A stretch of 64,000 nt of DNA from Micromonospora matsumotoense (lineage in GTDB: Bacteria > Actinomycetota > Actinomycetes > Mycobacteriales > Micromonosporaceae). The stretch is from contig NZ_FMCU01000001.1 in the NCBI RefSeq assembly GCF_900091525.1, positions 124,001 through 188,000 on the forward strand. The letters run 5' to 3'. Below are positions 1 through 10,501 of this stretch, one piece after another; positions within the stretch are counted from its first letter, which is position 1; every line of letters starts with the position of its first letter. The position numbers and the translations under genes were made by a program. The notes beneath the pieces are model-generated. The model did not search any database, was not told the origin of the DNA, and saw only the letters and a program-made list of their open reading frames with translations.

Positions 1-22
1 CTCCGGGGCGCAGCGCCGGCTG

Positions 23-2352
<2,330 letters not shown>

Positions 2353-2455
2353 CGCCCGATTCTGCCGGGTGCCCCGGCGCGCACCTGCGGGGCGGTACGG
2401 CGCACCCCGCCGGGGCAGAGCCGGGCGGTGTCGGCCCAGCCGGGAGGACGGACCC

Positions 2456-2490
2456 GGCCGGGTTTCCCGGGCCGGCCGGGTTTCCCCGGG
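2456..2490. repeat. Tandem pair of CCGGG-TTT-CCCGG hairpins
   Basis: Two nearly identical units of GGCCGGGTTTCCCGGG, 18 bp apart, each able to fold into a 5-bp stem. They lie in the divergent promoter region between the methyltransferase and the ThDP enzyme, about 50 nt before the latter's start. Function unknown. Confidence 0.5.
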
Positions 2491-2541
2491 CGTGGCGCGG
2501 GAAGGGGGCGGGAAACGGACGTGACCGGAGGGACTACCACG

Positions 2542-4380
2542 ATGAGCGCAGCAGGCACCGCCGACGGCCGGTTGCCGAAGAACGCCACGGTCGCCGACCA
2601 CATCGTGGCCCGCCTCGCCGAATGGGGCGTGCACCGCTACTTCGGCTACCCGGGCGACGGCATCAACGGCATGACCTCCGCCCTGCAACGGGCCGGCGAC
2701 CGGGTGGAGTTCGTCCAGGTGCGCCACGAGGAGACCGCCGGTTTCGCCGCCTGCGCCCACGTCAAGTACGGCGGCGGCCCGCTCGGCTGCGCGTTGGCGA
2801 CCAGTGGCCCCGGCGCGATCCACCTGCTCAACGGCCTCTACGACGCCAAGCTCGACCACCAGCCGGTGGTCGCCCTGGTCGGCAACACCGCGCTGACCGC
2901 CGAGGGTGGCGGCTACTACCAGGAGGTCGACCTGCTCGCCCTCTACAAGGACGTGGCCTCGGACTTCCTGGCCCAGCTCGACGACCCGTCCCAGGTGCGG
3001 CACCTGGTGGACCGGGCCTGCCGCACGGCGCTGTCCCGCCGGACGGTGACCGCGCTGGTGCTCCCCCTGGACGTGCAGGACGAGCCCGCGGTGCCGGACC
3101 CGCCGCACGCGCACGGCTACTACCACACCAGCTCGGTCCCGAGCAGCATGCCGACGGTGCCGCCGGAGGCGGAGCTGCGCCGCGCCGCCGAGGTGCTGCG
3201 CGGCGGCGAGAAGGTGGCGATGCTCGTCGGGCAGGGTGCGCTGGGCGCCGAGGAGGAGGTACGCCTGATCGCCGACCGGCTGGGCGCCGGGGTGGCCACC
3301 GCCCTGCTCGGCTTCACCGCCGTGGACCACCGCGAGCCGTGGGTGACCGGGGCGATCGGCCTGCTCGGCACCCGCCCCAGCTGGCAGCTGATGCAGGACT
3401 GCGACCGGCTGCTGATCGTCGGCAGCAACATGCCGTACTCGGACTTCTATCCGCCGCAGGGGCAGGCCCGTGCGGTGCAGATCGACCTGGACGGCACCCG
3501 GATGGGGCTGCGCTACCCGACGGAGGTCAACCTGACCGGCGACGCCGGCCCGACCCTGCGGGCGCTGTTGCGGGAGCTGGGCGAGGGCCCCGCCCCGACG
3601 GCCTGGCGGGCGACCGTCGCCGACGCCACCTCGGGCTGGCGACGCGCCCAAGCGGACCTGGCCGGGCAGCCCGCCGATCCGCTGAACCCCCAGCTGCTGT
3701 TCCACACCCTCAACGACGCGCTGCCCGACGATGCCATGATCGCGGTAGACTGCGGCACCGCCACCGCCTGGTACGCCCGCCACCTCCAGGTCCGCCCCGG
3801 CATGCTGGCCAGCCTCTCCGGCACCCTGCTGTCGATGGGCGGCGCCATGCCGTACGCCCTGGCGGCGAAGTTCGCCCACCCCGACCGGCCGGTGGTGGTG
3901 CTGATCGGTGACGGGGCGATGCAGATGAACGGGGTCAACGAGTTGATCACCGTGGCGAAGAACTGGCGGCACTGGGCCGACCCGCGTTTCGTGGTGCTGG
4001 TGCTCAACAACCGGGATCTGGCGTTCGTCAGTTGGGAACAGCGCTCCACCGAGGGCACCCCGCGCTACCCGGCCAGCCAGGACGTCCCGGACGTGGCGTA
4101 CCACCGGTGGGCCGAGGTGCTGGGCCTCGACGGCGAGTTGGTCGACTCCCCCGACCAGGTCGCCGGCCTGTGGCGGCGGGCGCTGGCCGCCGACCGCCCC
4201 GTGGTGGTGAACGCCATGGTCGACCCCGCAGAGCTGATGCTGCCCCCGCACTTCACCCTCGACCAGGCCCGTAACACGGCGGCGGCCCTGCTCCGCGGCG
4301 ACACCGACCGCGCCGCCATCATCCGCCGAGCCCTCCCCGCCACCCTCACCACCTACCGCCCCCGCCGCAAAAACCCCTAA
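2542..4380 (+). CDS. ThDP-dependent enzyme, pyruvate oxidase/dehydrogenase (quinone)-like
   Basis: Member of the acetohydroxyacid synthase / PoxB superfamily, predicted to decarboxylate a 2-keto acid such as pyruvate. The N-terminal PYR domain has the catalytic glutamate in VRHEETAG (about residue 62). A central FAD/nucleotide-type domain follows, then the PP domain with the ThDP motif GDGAMQMNGVNE closing with NN about 25 residues later. Length is 612 aa. ATG 2542 was chosen for its GGAGGG Shine-Dalgarno 9 nt upstream. It could instead be a related decarboxylase; the substrate is not decided by sequence. The composite repeat follows its stop codon. Confidence 0.8.
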   Translation: MSAAGTADGRLPKNATVADHIVARLAEWGVHRYFGYPGDGINGMTSALQRAGDRVEFVQVRHEETAGFAACAHVKYGGGPLGCALATSGPGAIHLLNGLYDAKLDHQPVVALVGNTALTAEGGGYYQEVDLLALYKDVASDFLAQLDDPSQVRHLVDRACRTALSRRTVTALVLPLDVQDEPAVPDPPHAHGYYHTSSVPSSMPTVPPEAELRRAAEVLRGGEKVAMLVGQGALGAEEEVRLIADRLGAGVATALLGFTAVDHREPWVTGAIGLLGTRPSWQLMQDCDRLLIVGSNMPYSDFYPPQGQARAVQIDLDGTRMGLRYPTEVNLTGDAGPTLRALLRELGEGPAPTAWRATVADATSGWRRAQADLAGQPADPLNPQLLFHTLNDALPDDAMIAVDCGTATAWYARHLQVRPGMLASLSGTLLSMGGAMPYALAAKFAHPDRPVVVLIGDGAMQMNGVNELITVAKNWRHWADPRFVVLVLNNRDLAFVSWEQRSTEGTPRYPASQDVPDVAYHRWAEVLGLDGELVDSPDQVAGLWRRALAADRPVVVNAMVDPAELMLPPHFTLDQARNTAAALLRGDTDRAAIIRRALPATLTTYRPRRKNP

Positions 4381-4515
4381 CCCCACCCACCCCACCCTGC
4401 CCCACCCCGCTCCCACCCCGCTCCGCCCCGCCCCACCCCACCCCGCTCCGCCCCGGTGATCAAGAGGTTTGCGTCATGGCAGGCACCCTTCGGTGACGTA
4501 AACCTCTTGATCACC
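4381..4515. repeat. Composite intergenic repeat, copy 1 (C-rich tract plus 22-bp palindrome)
   Basis: A CCCCACCC/CCGCTCC simple-sequence tract (4381-4454) leads into an inverted repeat. The left arm starting GGTGATCAAGAGGTTT (4455-4476) pairs with the right arm (4494-4515) over 22 bp with one G/A difference, around a 17-nt loop. A second copy in opposite orientation is at 7665-7803. The same order (C tract, then GGTGATCAAGAG palindrome) in both copies argues for one mobile or amplified element. It may also serve as a terminator. Confidence 0.75.
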
Positions 4516-4608
4516 GAGGGCAGGCGAGCGGCCCGAGCCTGGGGGTCCGGGGGCGGGGCGGGGGCGGCGAGGGCGGGAGGGGTGGAGGGGGTGGTTAAGG
4601 TGCCGGGG

Positions 4609-5214
4609 ATGGGGCGTGGGGTGATCGTGGCGGTGGTCGGCGTGGACGGGGCGGGGAAGTCGACCCAGGCCAAAGGGCTGGCGGGGCGGCTGAGCCTGGC
4701 GGGAGCGCCGGCGACGTACCTGGAGAACGCCGGTGGGCGGCCGTTCTGGAACCGGCTGGCACGGGCGGTGGGCCGCCGCGACGGCGTGCATCTGTTCGGA
4801 CGGCGTGGCTACCCGGTGCTGGAGGCGGCGGTGCGGTGGGTGGCGCTGGCCCGTGCCGTGGCGGTCACCCGGCTGACCGGAGGGGTCGGGGTGATGGACC
4901 GCTGGACCTGGTGCCAGTACGTGATCATGCGGGCCCGGGGTGACCGGGGCGTACGGCTGGTCCGCGCCGCGTACGCCCTCTTTCCCCGGCCGGACCTGAT
5001 CTGCTTCCTGGCGATCAGCCCGGAGCTGGCCCAGCGGCGGGTGCTGGACCGGGGCATCGACACCGAGGAGTTGGCCCACCTGACCGCGCTGGACGCCGGC
5101 TACCGGGCGCTTCCCGAGTTCGGGGGCTTCACCATGATCGACGGCAGTGCCGACCCGACGACGGTGGCCGCCGACCTGGACCGGGCGGTCGCCACGGTGA
5201 CCGGCACGCGGTAG
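4609..5214 (+). CDS. Thymidylate-kinase-like P-loop kinase
   Basis: Predicted nucleotide kinase of the dTMP kinase fold, cytoplasmic. The Walker A motif GVDGAGKST is near residue 10, and VMDRWTWCQY corresponds to the DR-Y region of thymidylate kinases. The C-terminal half is divergent, so phosphorylation of dTMP specifically is not assured. At 201 aa the length fits the family. ATG 4609 has AAGG 8 nt upstream. GTG 4591, with GGAGG 10 nt upstream, is an alternative start. Starting at 4456 would translate the intergenic repeat and is unlikely. Confidence 0.72.
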   Translation: MGRGVIVAVVGVDGAGKSTQAKGLAGRLSLAGAPATYLENAGGRPFWNRLARAVGRRDGVHLFGRRGYPVLEAAVRWVALARAVAVTRLTGGVGVMDRWTWCQYVIMRARGDRGVRLVRAAYALFPRPDLICFLAISPELAQRRVLDRGIDTEELAHLTALDAGYRALPEFGGFTMIDGSADPTTVAADLDRAVATVTGTR

Positions 5215-5270
5215 CCGGTACCGCCCCTACCACCGTGACCGGCAGGCGATAGCGCTACCGCCCTGCCCCG
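5192..5270 (+). repeat. Imperfect tandem duplication of the kinase gene 3' end
   Basis: The last codons and stop of the kinase gene (GTGACCGGCACGCGGTAG from 5197) recur 38 bp later as GTGACCGGCAGGCGATAG (from 5235) with similar flanks. A GCCCTGCCCCGCCAGCC repeat follows. This looks like a local duplication that leaves the first stop in use. Confidence 0.55.
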
Positions 5271-5283
5271 CCAGCCGCCCTGC

Positions 5284-5331
5284 CCCGCCAGCCAGCCGGC
5301 CGGCCGGTTGGTTGGCGGGCTGGCTGGCGGG
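5284..5331. terminator. Strong bidirectional terminator hairpin
   Basis: CCCGCCAGCCAGCC (5284-5297) pairs perfectly with GGCTGGCTGGCGGG (5318-5331), a 14-bp stem; the loop is itself foldable. It lies between the convergent kinase (+) and penicillin-binding protein (-) genes. Confidence 0.75.
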
Positions 5332-5339
5332 CTACCAGC

Positions 5340-7514
5340 TCAGCCTCGGCGGTTCTGCAACCAGCGCAGCAGGTCCGAGGGGAGGCCCTGGTCCGGTTCC
5401 GGCGCGCGGGGGGACGGCCGGGGCGTCGGGCGCTGCGGGGTGCCGGCGAGTTCCCGGCTGGGGGCGGTGAAGTCGCGGACCGGCTGGCCGTCGACGGCGG
5501 TACGGATGGTCCGGGCGACCGCGGTGATCACCTCACCCTGCACCGCCGCGCCGACCGCGTCGCTCGGGTCGTCGGGGTTGGCGGCGATGCCGGCGACCGC
5601 CACCTGCGGGGTGAAGCCGACGAAGGTCTCGGTGGCGTTCTGCTCCGAGCTGCCGGTCTTGCCGGCCACCGGGCGACCGACGATCCGGTCCACCCCACCT
5701 GCGGTGCTGCCGTTGCACTGCCCGTACGCCGACTGTTGGCCGACCGGGCAGCGGGCCGCGTCGGTGGCGGCCCGCGCCACGTCCTCGGACAGCACCCGCC
5801 GGCAGGACGGCGTGCCGACGGGCACCGTCGTGCCGTCGGGGGCGGTCACCGACACCACCGGCGTCGGCGCGCAGTACGTCCCCTCGGCGGCCACTGTCGC
5901 GTAGGCGTTGGCCAGGTCGAGCGGGGTGGTGGCGGACACCCCGAGGGTGAACGCGCCCCAGTTGTCGGCGCTGTGCGTGGCGAGGTCGGCGTCGGCCGTG
6001 GCCCGGAAGGTGATCCCGAGGCGCTGGGCCATCTCCACCACCTTGGCCGGGCCGACCTGCTCCTCCAGCCAGACGAAGTAGGTGTTCACCGAGCGGCCGA
6101 AGCCGTCCCACATCATCCGGTAGCCGTCCATCCGCGCCGGGTTGGCGTTGGCCGGGCACCATCTGCCGTCGCAGGCGGCCGCGCCCTCGGCGGGGAACCG
6201 GGTGGTCAGCCGGCTCGGCGAGTCGAAGCCGGTGGACAGGGTACGGCCGTTCTCCAGCGCGGCCAGCATGGTGAACAGCTTGAACGTCGAGCCGGCCTGG
6301 TAGCCGGCGATGCTGCCGCCGCCGGAGACCAGCGGGTTGACGGTCCGGCCGTCGCCCACGCCGTACTCCCGGTTGACGGCCAGGGCGAGCACCCGACCGG
6401 TGCCGGGCTCGACGGCGGCGATCGGCAGCGCCCGCTCGTCGTCGGCGGGGTAGACCTTGCGGGCCTCGGCGACGGCGGTGGCCTGCACGTCCGGGTCGAG
6501 CGAGGTGACCACGGTGTAGCCGCCCCGGCGCAGTGACTGCTCCCGCTCCTGGGCGGTCGCCCCGAAGGCAGGCTGCTCCAGCCACCAGCGGCGCAGGTAG
6601 TCGCAGAAGAAGCCGGCGTCGGCGGTGGCCGTGGCGGTGCAGCCGTTGGGCTGGGCGGTGGGGCGCAGGGTCAGCTTCTCGGCGCGGGCCCCGTCGGCCT
6701 GGGCCGCCGTGATCGCGCCGGTGGCGACCATCGAGTCGAGCACGTACCCGCGCCGTTCCAGGGCCGCACCCTGGTCACCGTCGATCGGGCTGTACGCGTC
6801 GGGCGACTGCACCAACCCGGCGAGCAGCGCCGACTCGGCCAGGGTCAGGTCGGCCGGCGCCTTGTCGAAGTAGCGCTGACTGGCGGCGGCGACCCCGTAC
6901 GCCCCGGAGCCGAAGTAGGCGATGTTGAGGTAGCGGTTGAGGATCTCGTCCTTGCTGAGGGCTTTCTCCAGCTCGGTGGCGTACCGGATCTCCTGGAGCT
7001 TGCGCCCGACGGTCTGCTCGGTGGCCGCCTCCCGCTGCGCGGCGGTGGCCGTGGGGTCGGTCTTGAGCACGTTGCGCACGTACTGCATGGTGAGCGTGGA
7101 GCCGCCCTGGGCGGTGCCGCCGCCGGTGACGTTGGCGACCAGGGCGCGGGCCATGCCGCGCAGGTCGGCCCCGCCGTGGGAGTAGAAGCGCCGGTCCTCG
7201 GCGGCGACGATCGCCTGCCGCAGCGTCGGGGCGATCTCGGCCAGCGGCACGTCGGTGCGGTTGACGTCGTAGAACGTGGTGAGCAGCGTCTTGCCGTCGT
7301 TGGCGTAGAGGTAGGAGCGCTGCGGGGTGGCCGGGGTGCGCAGCGCCGCCGGCAGGTCGTCGAACGCCCCGAGGACCGCCTTGGTGACGACTCCGGCGAG
7401 CAGGTTGCCCGGTAGCGCGGCGACCGCGAGGACCAGACCGGCCAGCAGGCCGGCGAGCAGCACGGTGAGCAGCCGCGTCAGCGGCGTCCGGGGTGAGGAC
7501 ATGGGCGTAAGCAT
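5340..7514 (-). CDS. Class A penicillin-binding protein (transglycosylase/transpeptidase)
   Basis: Bifunctional peptidoglycan synthase that polymerises lipid II and cross-links stem peptides outside the membrane. An N-terminal signal anchor (about residues 14-40) precedes the GT51 domain with EDRRFYSHGG (about 108) and GGSTLTMQYVRN. The transpeptidase domain has all three motifs: STFK (about 413), SVN (about 474) and KTGSS (about 617). A proline-rich tail ends the 724-aa protein. Start 7514 (MLTPMSSPRT) was chosen because the hydrophobic anchor follows; ATG 7502 is equally possible and neither has a clear Shine-Dalgarno. A composite repeat copy lies upstream. Confidence 0.9.
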   Translation of the reverse strand: MLTPMSSPRTPLTRLLTVLLAGLLAGLVLAVAALPGNLLAGVVTKAVLGAFDDLPAALRTPATPQRSYLYANDGKTLLTTFYDVNRTDVPLAEIAPTLRQAIVAAEDRRFYSHGGADLRGMARALVANVTGGGTAQGGSTLTMQYVRNVLKTDPTATAAQREAATEQTVGRKLQEIRYATELEKALSKDEILNRYLNIAYFGSGAYGVAAASQRYFDKAPADLTLAESALLAGLVQSPDAYSPIDGDQGAALERRGYVLDSMVATGAITAAQADGARAEKLTLRPTAQPNGCTATATADAGFFCDYLRRWWLEQPAFGATAQEREQSLRRGGYTVVTSLDPDVQATAVAEARKVYPADDERALPIAAVEPGTGRVLALAVNREYGVGDGRTVNPLVSGGGSIAGYQAGSTFKLFTMLAALENGRTLSTGFDSPSRLTTRFPAEGAAACDGRWCPANANPARMDGYRMMWDGFGRSVNTYFVWLEEQVGPAKVVEMAQRLGITFRATADADLATHSADNWGAFTLGVSATTPLDLANAYATVAAEGTYCAPTPVVSVTAPDGTTVPVGTPSCRRVLSEDVARAATDAARCPVGQQSAYGQCNGSTAGGVDRIVGRPVAGKTGSSEQNATETFVGFTPQVAVAGIAANPDDPSDAVGAAVQGEVITAVARTIRTAVDGQPVRDFTAPSRELAGTPQRPTPRPSPRAPEPDQGLPSDLLRWLQNRRG

Positions 7515-7664
7515 TGCCACCGCACGGACCAGCGGCCCACTCCGCCACCGGATTGTCAGGTAACTCACCGTAATCTGCCAGCGACTTCCCCACCCCACCC
7601 TCCTGCCGTCCCCGCAACCCCTCCCCATCCCGTCCGTCCTCCCCGTCCTGTCTGTCCCGGCGGC

Positions 7665-7803
7665 TCGGTGATCAAGAGCTTTGGGCGCTCTCCGGCCGAA
7701 ATCCTGACGCAAACCTCTTGATCACCGACCCGAGCCGACCCGAGCCGACCCGAGCCGACCTGAGACGGGGTGGGGGGTGGGGGGTGGGGGTGGGGGTGGG
7801 GTT
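7665..7803. repeat. Composite intergenic repeat, copy 2, with G-rich tract
   Basis: GGTGATCAAGAGCTTT near 7668 is the imperfect partner of AAACCTCTTGATCACC near 7713-7728. It is followed by four copies of a 10-bp unit (CCGACCCGAG) and by a GGGGTGGGGG tract running to 7802. Read on the minus strand, the order is C-rich tract then palindrome, as in copy 1 at 4381-4515. The G tract could form a quadruplex on the plus strand. It lies between two minus-strand genes and touches the stop of the downstream-listed membrane protein. Confidence 0.7.
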
Positions 7804-8596
7804 AGGCGGCGGGGAGGGGGCCTTGGGGGCCGGGGGTGGGGGTGGTGACGCTGGCGGTGGCGGCGTCGCGGGCGATCGCGGCCGGGACGAGGCGGCCGGA
7901 GCGGTAGCCGATGCCGATCCCGGCGATCAGCACGAAGATCGCGCCGAAGGCCGGCAGCGCGCCGACCAACGCGCCGCCGAGGCCGAGCAGCGGCGCGGCG
8001 ATCATCAGCATCGCCCCGTCACCGATCGCGAACGCCCCGGAGCGGGCCACCGCCCAGCCGGTGAGCAGCCACCCCACGCTGTAGAAGGTGGCCCCGACCA
8101 GCACCAGCGTCCGGGCGGTGGTGCCGAAGACCGGGGTCTGCTCGGTCAGGCCGGCGAAGGGCAGCATCAGCACCGTGCCACCGATGCTCACCAGCAGGCC
8201 GGCCACCGCACCCCGCCGGCTGCGGGTGGCCGCGAGCAGGCCGGTGAGCGCGAGCAGGGCGAGCAGGCCCAGCCAGATCGCGGCCACCCAGCCGAGCAGG
8301 TAGAGGGGTCGGCCGTCGGCCGGGTACGGGTCGTTGCCGAGCCCGCCGTCGCTGGCCATCGCCACCGCCCCGTAGAGCACCGCGTAGGCGGGCAGCAGCC
8401 AGACCGAGGCGCGGGCGAACCGGCGCAGCGACCAGGCCCAACTGGCGTCGGTGGCCGGCGCGGCCGGGCCGGGGTCGCCGACGAAGGGCAGCACCCCGAA
8501 GCCGCCGCCGGTCCGCCGGGTGCCCAGCGGGCCGACCGGGTCGTGTGCGCCGGCAACCGGGGTACGCGAGAACAACCGCTGCGCGGGGTCCTTCAT
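7802..8596 (-). CDS. Multi-pass membrane protein of unknown function
   Basis: Not assigned to a named family. The first 55 residues are polar and Pro/Gly-rich. The rest shows about six hydrophobic segments, beginning near residue 65 (VWLLPAYAVLYGAVAMA) and ending near 230, with a short Pro/Thr tail. Length 264 aa. The ATG at 8596 has a strong GAGGTGAGG Shine-Dalgarno. Its 5' region carries three successive hairpins (8606-8694). It lies downstream of the SPFH/NfeD pair on the same strand, separated by hairpins, so co-transcription is uncertain. Confidence 0.7.
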   Translation of the reverse strand: MKDPAQRLFSRTPVAGAHDPVGPLGTRRTGGGFGVLPFVGDPGPAAPATDASWAWSLRRFARASVWLLPAYAVLYGAVAMASDGGLGNDPYPADGRPLYLLGWVAAIWLGLLALLALTGLLAATRSRRGAVAGLLVSIGGTVLMLPFAGLTEQTPVFGTTARTLVLVGATFYSVGWLLTGWAVARSGAFAIGDGAMLMIAAPLLGLGGALVGALPAFGAIFVLIAGIGIGYRSGRLVPAAIARDAATASVTTPTPGPQGPLPAA

Positions 8597-8605
8597 GCCT
8601 CACCT

Positions 8606-8694
8606 CGTCCGCTCGGACGGGCGGCGCGGAAGGCGACACCCGTCTGCTCCGACGGGCGGGCCGGCCGGACGCGCCACCCGTCTGCTCCGACGGG
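8606..8694. repeat. Three successive related hairpins upstream of the membrane protein gene
   Basis: CGTCCG-CT-CGGACG (8606-8619) is followed by two identical hairpins CCCGTC-TGCTCC-GACGGG at 8639-8656 and 8677-8694. The repeated 21-mer CCCGTCTGCTCCGACGGGCGG recurs after 38 bp. They sit 10-100 nt ahead of the minus-strand start at 8596, so they would be in its leader if the transcript comes from the SPFH operon. Confidence 0.65.
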
Positions 8695-8708
8695 CGGCAC
8701 GGAACGCG

Positions 8709-8779
8709 ATCCGGCGCCCCGGTTCCTGACCACCACCCGTCCCTCAGGACCGATCGTGGCAGGCACCGGGGCGCCGGAT
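8709..8779. terminator. Long-loop perfect inverted repeat after the SPFH gene
   Basis: ATCCGGCGCCCCGG (8709-8722) pairs perfectly with CCGGGGCGCCGGAT (8766-8779). The 43-nt loop holds an inner TCCTGA/TCAGGA stem. It lies 44 nt past the SPFH stop on the minus strand, so it is a probable terminator or mRNA-stabilising structure. Confidence 0.55.
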
Positions 8780-8822
8780 GAGCGTTTCTCGCATTTGCCG
8801 CCCGGGGTGGGCGGCCTCGGGG

Positions 8823-9929
8823 TCAGGCCCGTTCGCGCTGGTCGACCGGGTCGCTGACCAGGCTGGCCGGGGATACCGGCTCGGGTGCCGGCAGCCCCTG
8901 CGGCACCTTGCCGCCGGTCGCCTGCGCCTCGGCGACGCGTACCTCGTCGTGGATCTGCTGGGCGGCGATGGCCGCCGCCTGCGCCGCCTCGGCGGCCTCC
9001 CGCTCGACCTCGCCGGCACTGTGCTTCGCCTCCGGGGCCGGCTCGTCGCCGACCATCCGGCTGAGCCCACCCAGCGCGCCACCCATGCCCTCCAGGGCCT
9101 TGGTCAGCTCGGTCGGGATGATCCAGACCTTGTTGGCCGTGCCGTTGGCGATCTGCGGCAGCGCCTGGAGGTACTGGTAGGCCAGCACCTTCTGGCTCGG
9201 GTTCGCGGTGTGGATCGCGTCGAAGACGGTCCGGATCGCCTTGGCCTGACCCTCGGCCTGGAGGATCCGGGCCTGCCGGTCACCGTCGGCGCGCAGCACC
9301 GCGGACTGCTTGTCGCCCTCGGCGGTGAGGATCTGCGACTGCTTGTGGCCCTCGGCGGTGAGGATCGCCGCCCGACGGTCCCGCTCGGCGCGCATCTGCT
9401 TCTCCATCGAGTCGCGGATGCTCGCCGGCGGCTCGATCGCCTTGATCTCCACCCGGGTCACCTTGATGCCCCACCGGCCGGTGGTCTCGTCGAGCACGCC
9501 GGAGAGGTGCCGGTTGATCTCCTCGCGGCTGGTCAGCGCCCGCTCCAGGTCCAGCGAACCGATCACGTTACGCAGCGTCGTGACGGTCAACTGCTCGATC
9601 GCCTGGATGAAGTTGGCGATCTCGTAGGTGGCCCGGACCGCGTCGACCACCTTGTAGTAGAGGACGGTGTCGATCGACACCACCAGGTTGTCCGAGGTGA
9701 TCACCGGCTGCGGCGGGAAGCTGACCACCTGCTCGCGCATGTCGACCTTGGTGCGCACCGCGTCGACGAACGGGACCAGGAGGTTCAGGCCCGGGTTCAG
9801 GGTGCGCTTGTACTTGCCGAGCCGCTCCACCACGTCCTGACGCTGCTGGGGCACGATGCGTACCGCCTTCGCCAGCGTCACCACAATGATCAACGCCACG
9901 GCCACCAACAGGACCGCTATGAATTCCAT
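8823..9929 (-). CDS. SPFH-domain (stomatin/prohibitin-like) membrane protein
   Basis: Membrane scaffold protein of the QmcA/stomatin type. An N-terminal transmembrane segment (residues 2-22) is followed by the SPFH/band 7 domain (about 25-200) with KYKRTLNPGLNLLVPFVD. Then comes a coiled-coil flotillin-like stretch of repeated AEG-KQ units (about 205-250), and a Glu/Ala-rich tail. At 368 aa it is of family length. It starts 4 nt after the NfeD-like gene. SPFH and NfeD proteins commonly form such operons and are thought to organise membrane microdomains; that role here is inferred. Confidence 0.88.
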   Translation of the reverse strand: MEFIAVLLVAVALIIVVTLAKAVRIVPQQRQDVVERLGKYKRTLNPGLNLLVPFVDAVRTKVDMREQVVSFPPQPVITSDNLVVSIDTVLYYKVVDAVRATYEIANFIQAIEQLTVTTLRNVIGSLDLERALTSREEINRHLSGVLDETTGRWGIKVTRVEIKAIEPPASIRDSMEKQMRAERDRRAAILTAEGHKQSQILTAEGDKQSAVLRADGDRQARILQAEGQAKAIRTVFDAIHTANPSQKVLAYQYLQALPQIANGTANKVWIIPTELTKALEGMGGALGGLSRMVGDEPAPEAKHSAGEVEREAAEAAQAAAIAAQQIHDEVRVAEAQATGGKVPQGLPAPEPVSPASLVSDPVDQRERA

Positions 9930-9933
9930 ACCG

Positions 9934-10407
9934 TCACCTTTTCGCTTCCGGCAGCTCGCCGGGGGAGGAAATATCGTCCTGCCACACCAGGGCGGTGGCG
10001 CCCCGGACCTTTATCACCTGCACCCGCGCACCGGGCTCGAAAGTCTGCGTCGCGTCGTACGGACGCGCCGTCCACAACTCGCCGTCGATCTTCACCATGC
10101 CCTGCTCGGCATCGACCTGCTCGATCACCAGCGCGGTGGCGCCTTCCAGCGCCTCCACCCCGAACGGCTGCTCGCCGCTGTCCACCGACGGCCGCGTGTG
10201 CCGGCGGATGGTCGGCCGGGCGAGCGCCACCGTCAGCGCCGACACCACGGCGAAAACCACCGCCTGCACCGCGACGGGCGCACCCAACGCGGCAGCCCCG
10301 GCGGCGGCGAACGCGCCGGCCGCGAACATGATCAGGAACAGCGTCGTCGTGAAGATCTCGGCGACGGCCAACAGCACACCCAGCACGATCCACACCACGG
10401 CGTCCAC
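9934..10407 (-). CDS. NfeD-family membrane protein
   Basis: Short NfeD-like partner of the SPFH protein encoded 4 nt downstream. Residues 1-70 hold about three transmembrane helices (VWIVLGVLLAVAEIFTTTLF onward). The C-terminal about 75 residues are the OB-fold NfeD domain (GATALVIEQVDAEQGMVKIDG). GTG 10407 gives 157 aa and has CACGAT 6 nt upstream, a leaderless arrangement. A GTG at 10443 in the same frame would add 12 polar residues. The hydrolase on the other strand is divergent from it. Confidence 0.83.
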   Translation of the reverse strand: MDAVVWIVLGVLLAVAEIFTTTLFLIMFAAGAFAAAGAAALGAPVAVQAVVFAVVSALTVALARPTIRRHTRPSVDSGEQPFGVEALEGATALVIEQVDAEQGMVKIDGELWTARPYDATQTFEPGARVQVIKVRGATALVWQDDISSPGELPEAKR

Positions 10408-10501
10408 CCCCCGATCGTGACACGTCCACGCGAATCCACCCACTTCTGGTGATCAGTAAGCTCGATCCAGGCCCGTACCGACCGCCGCCAAGGAGCCGAT
10501 C

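Noticed and set aside
2353..4416. Long minus-strand frame extending the methyltransferase to 961 codons
   Set aside because: The extra 688 residues are antisense to the ThDP enzyme and lack any domain; the family begins at the GTG at 2352.
4456..4608. N-terminal extension of the thymidylate-kinase-like gene starting inside the palindrome
   Set aside because: It translates the intergenic repeat and a Gly/Ala-rich stretch; better starts with ribosome sites lie at 4591 and 4609.
8606..8694. Possible CRISPR-like direct repeats
   Set aside because: Only two exact copies plus one relative, spaced by 14-17 nt, each a hairpin; no cas genes.
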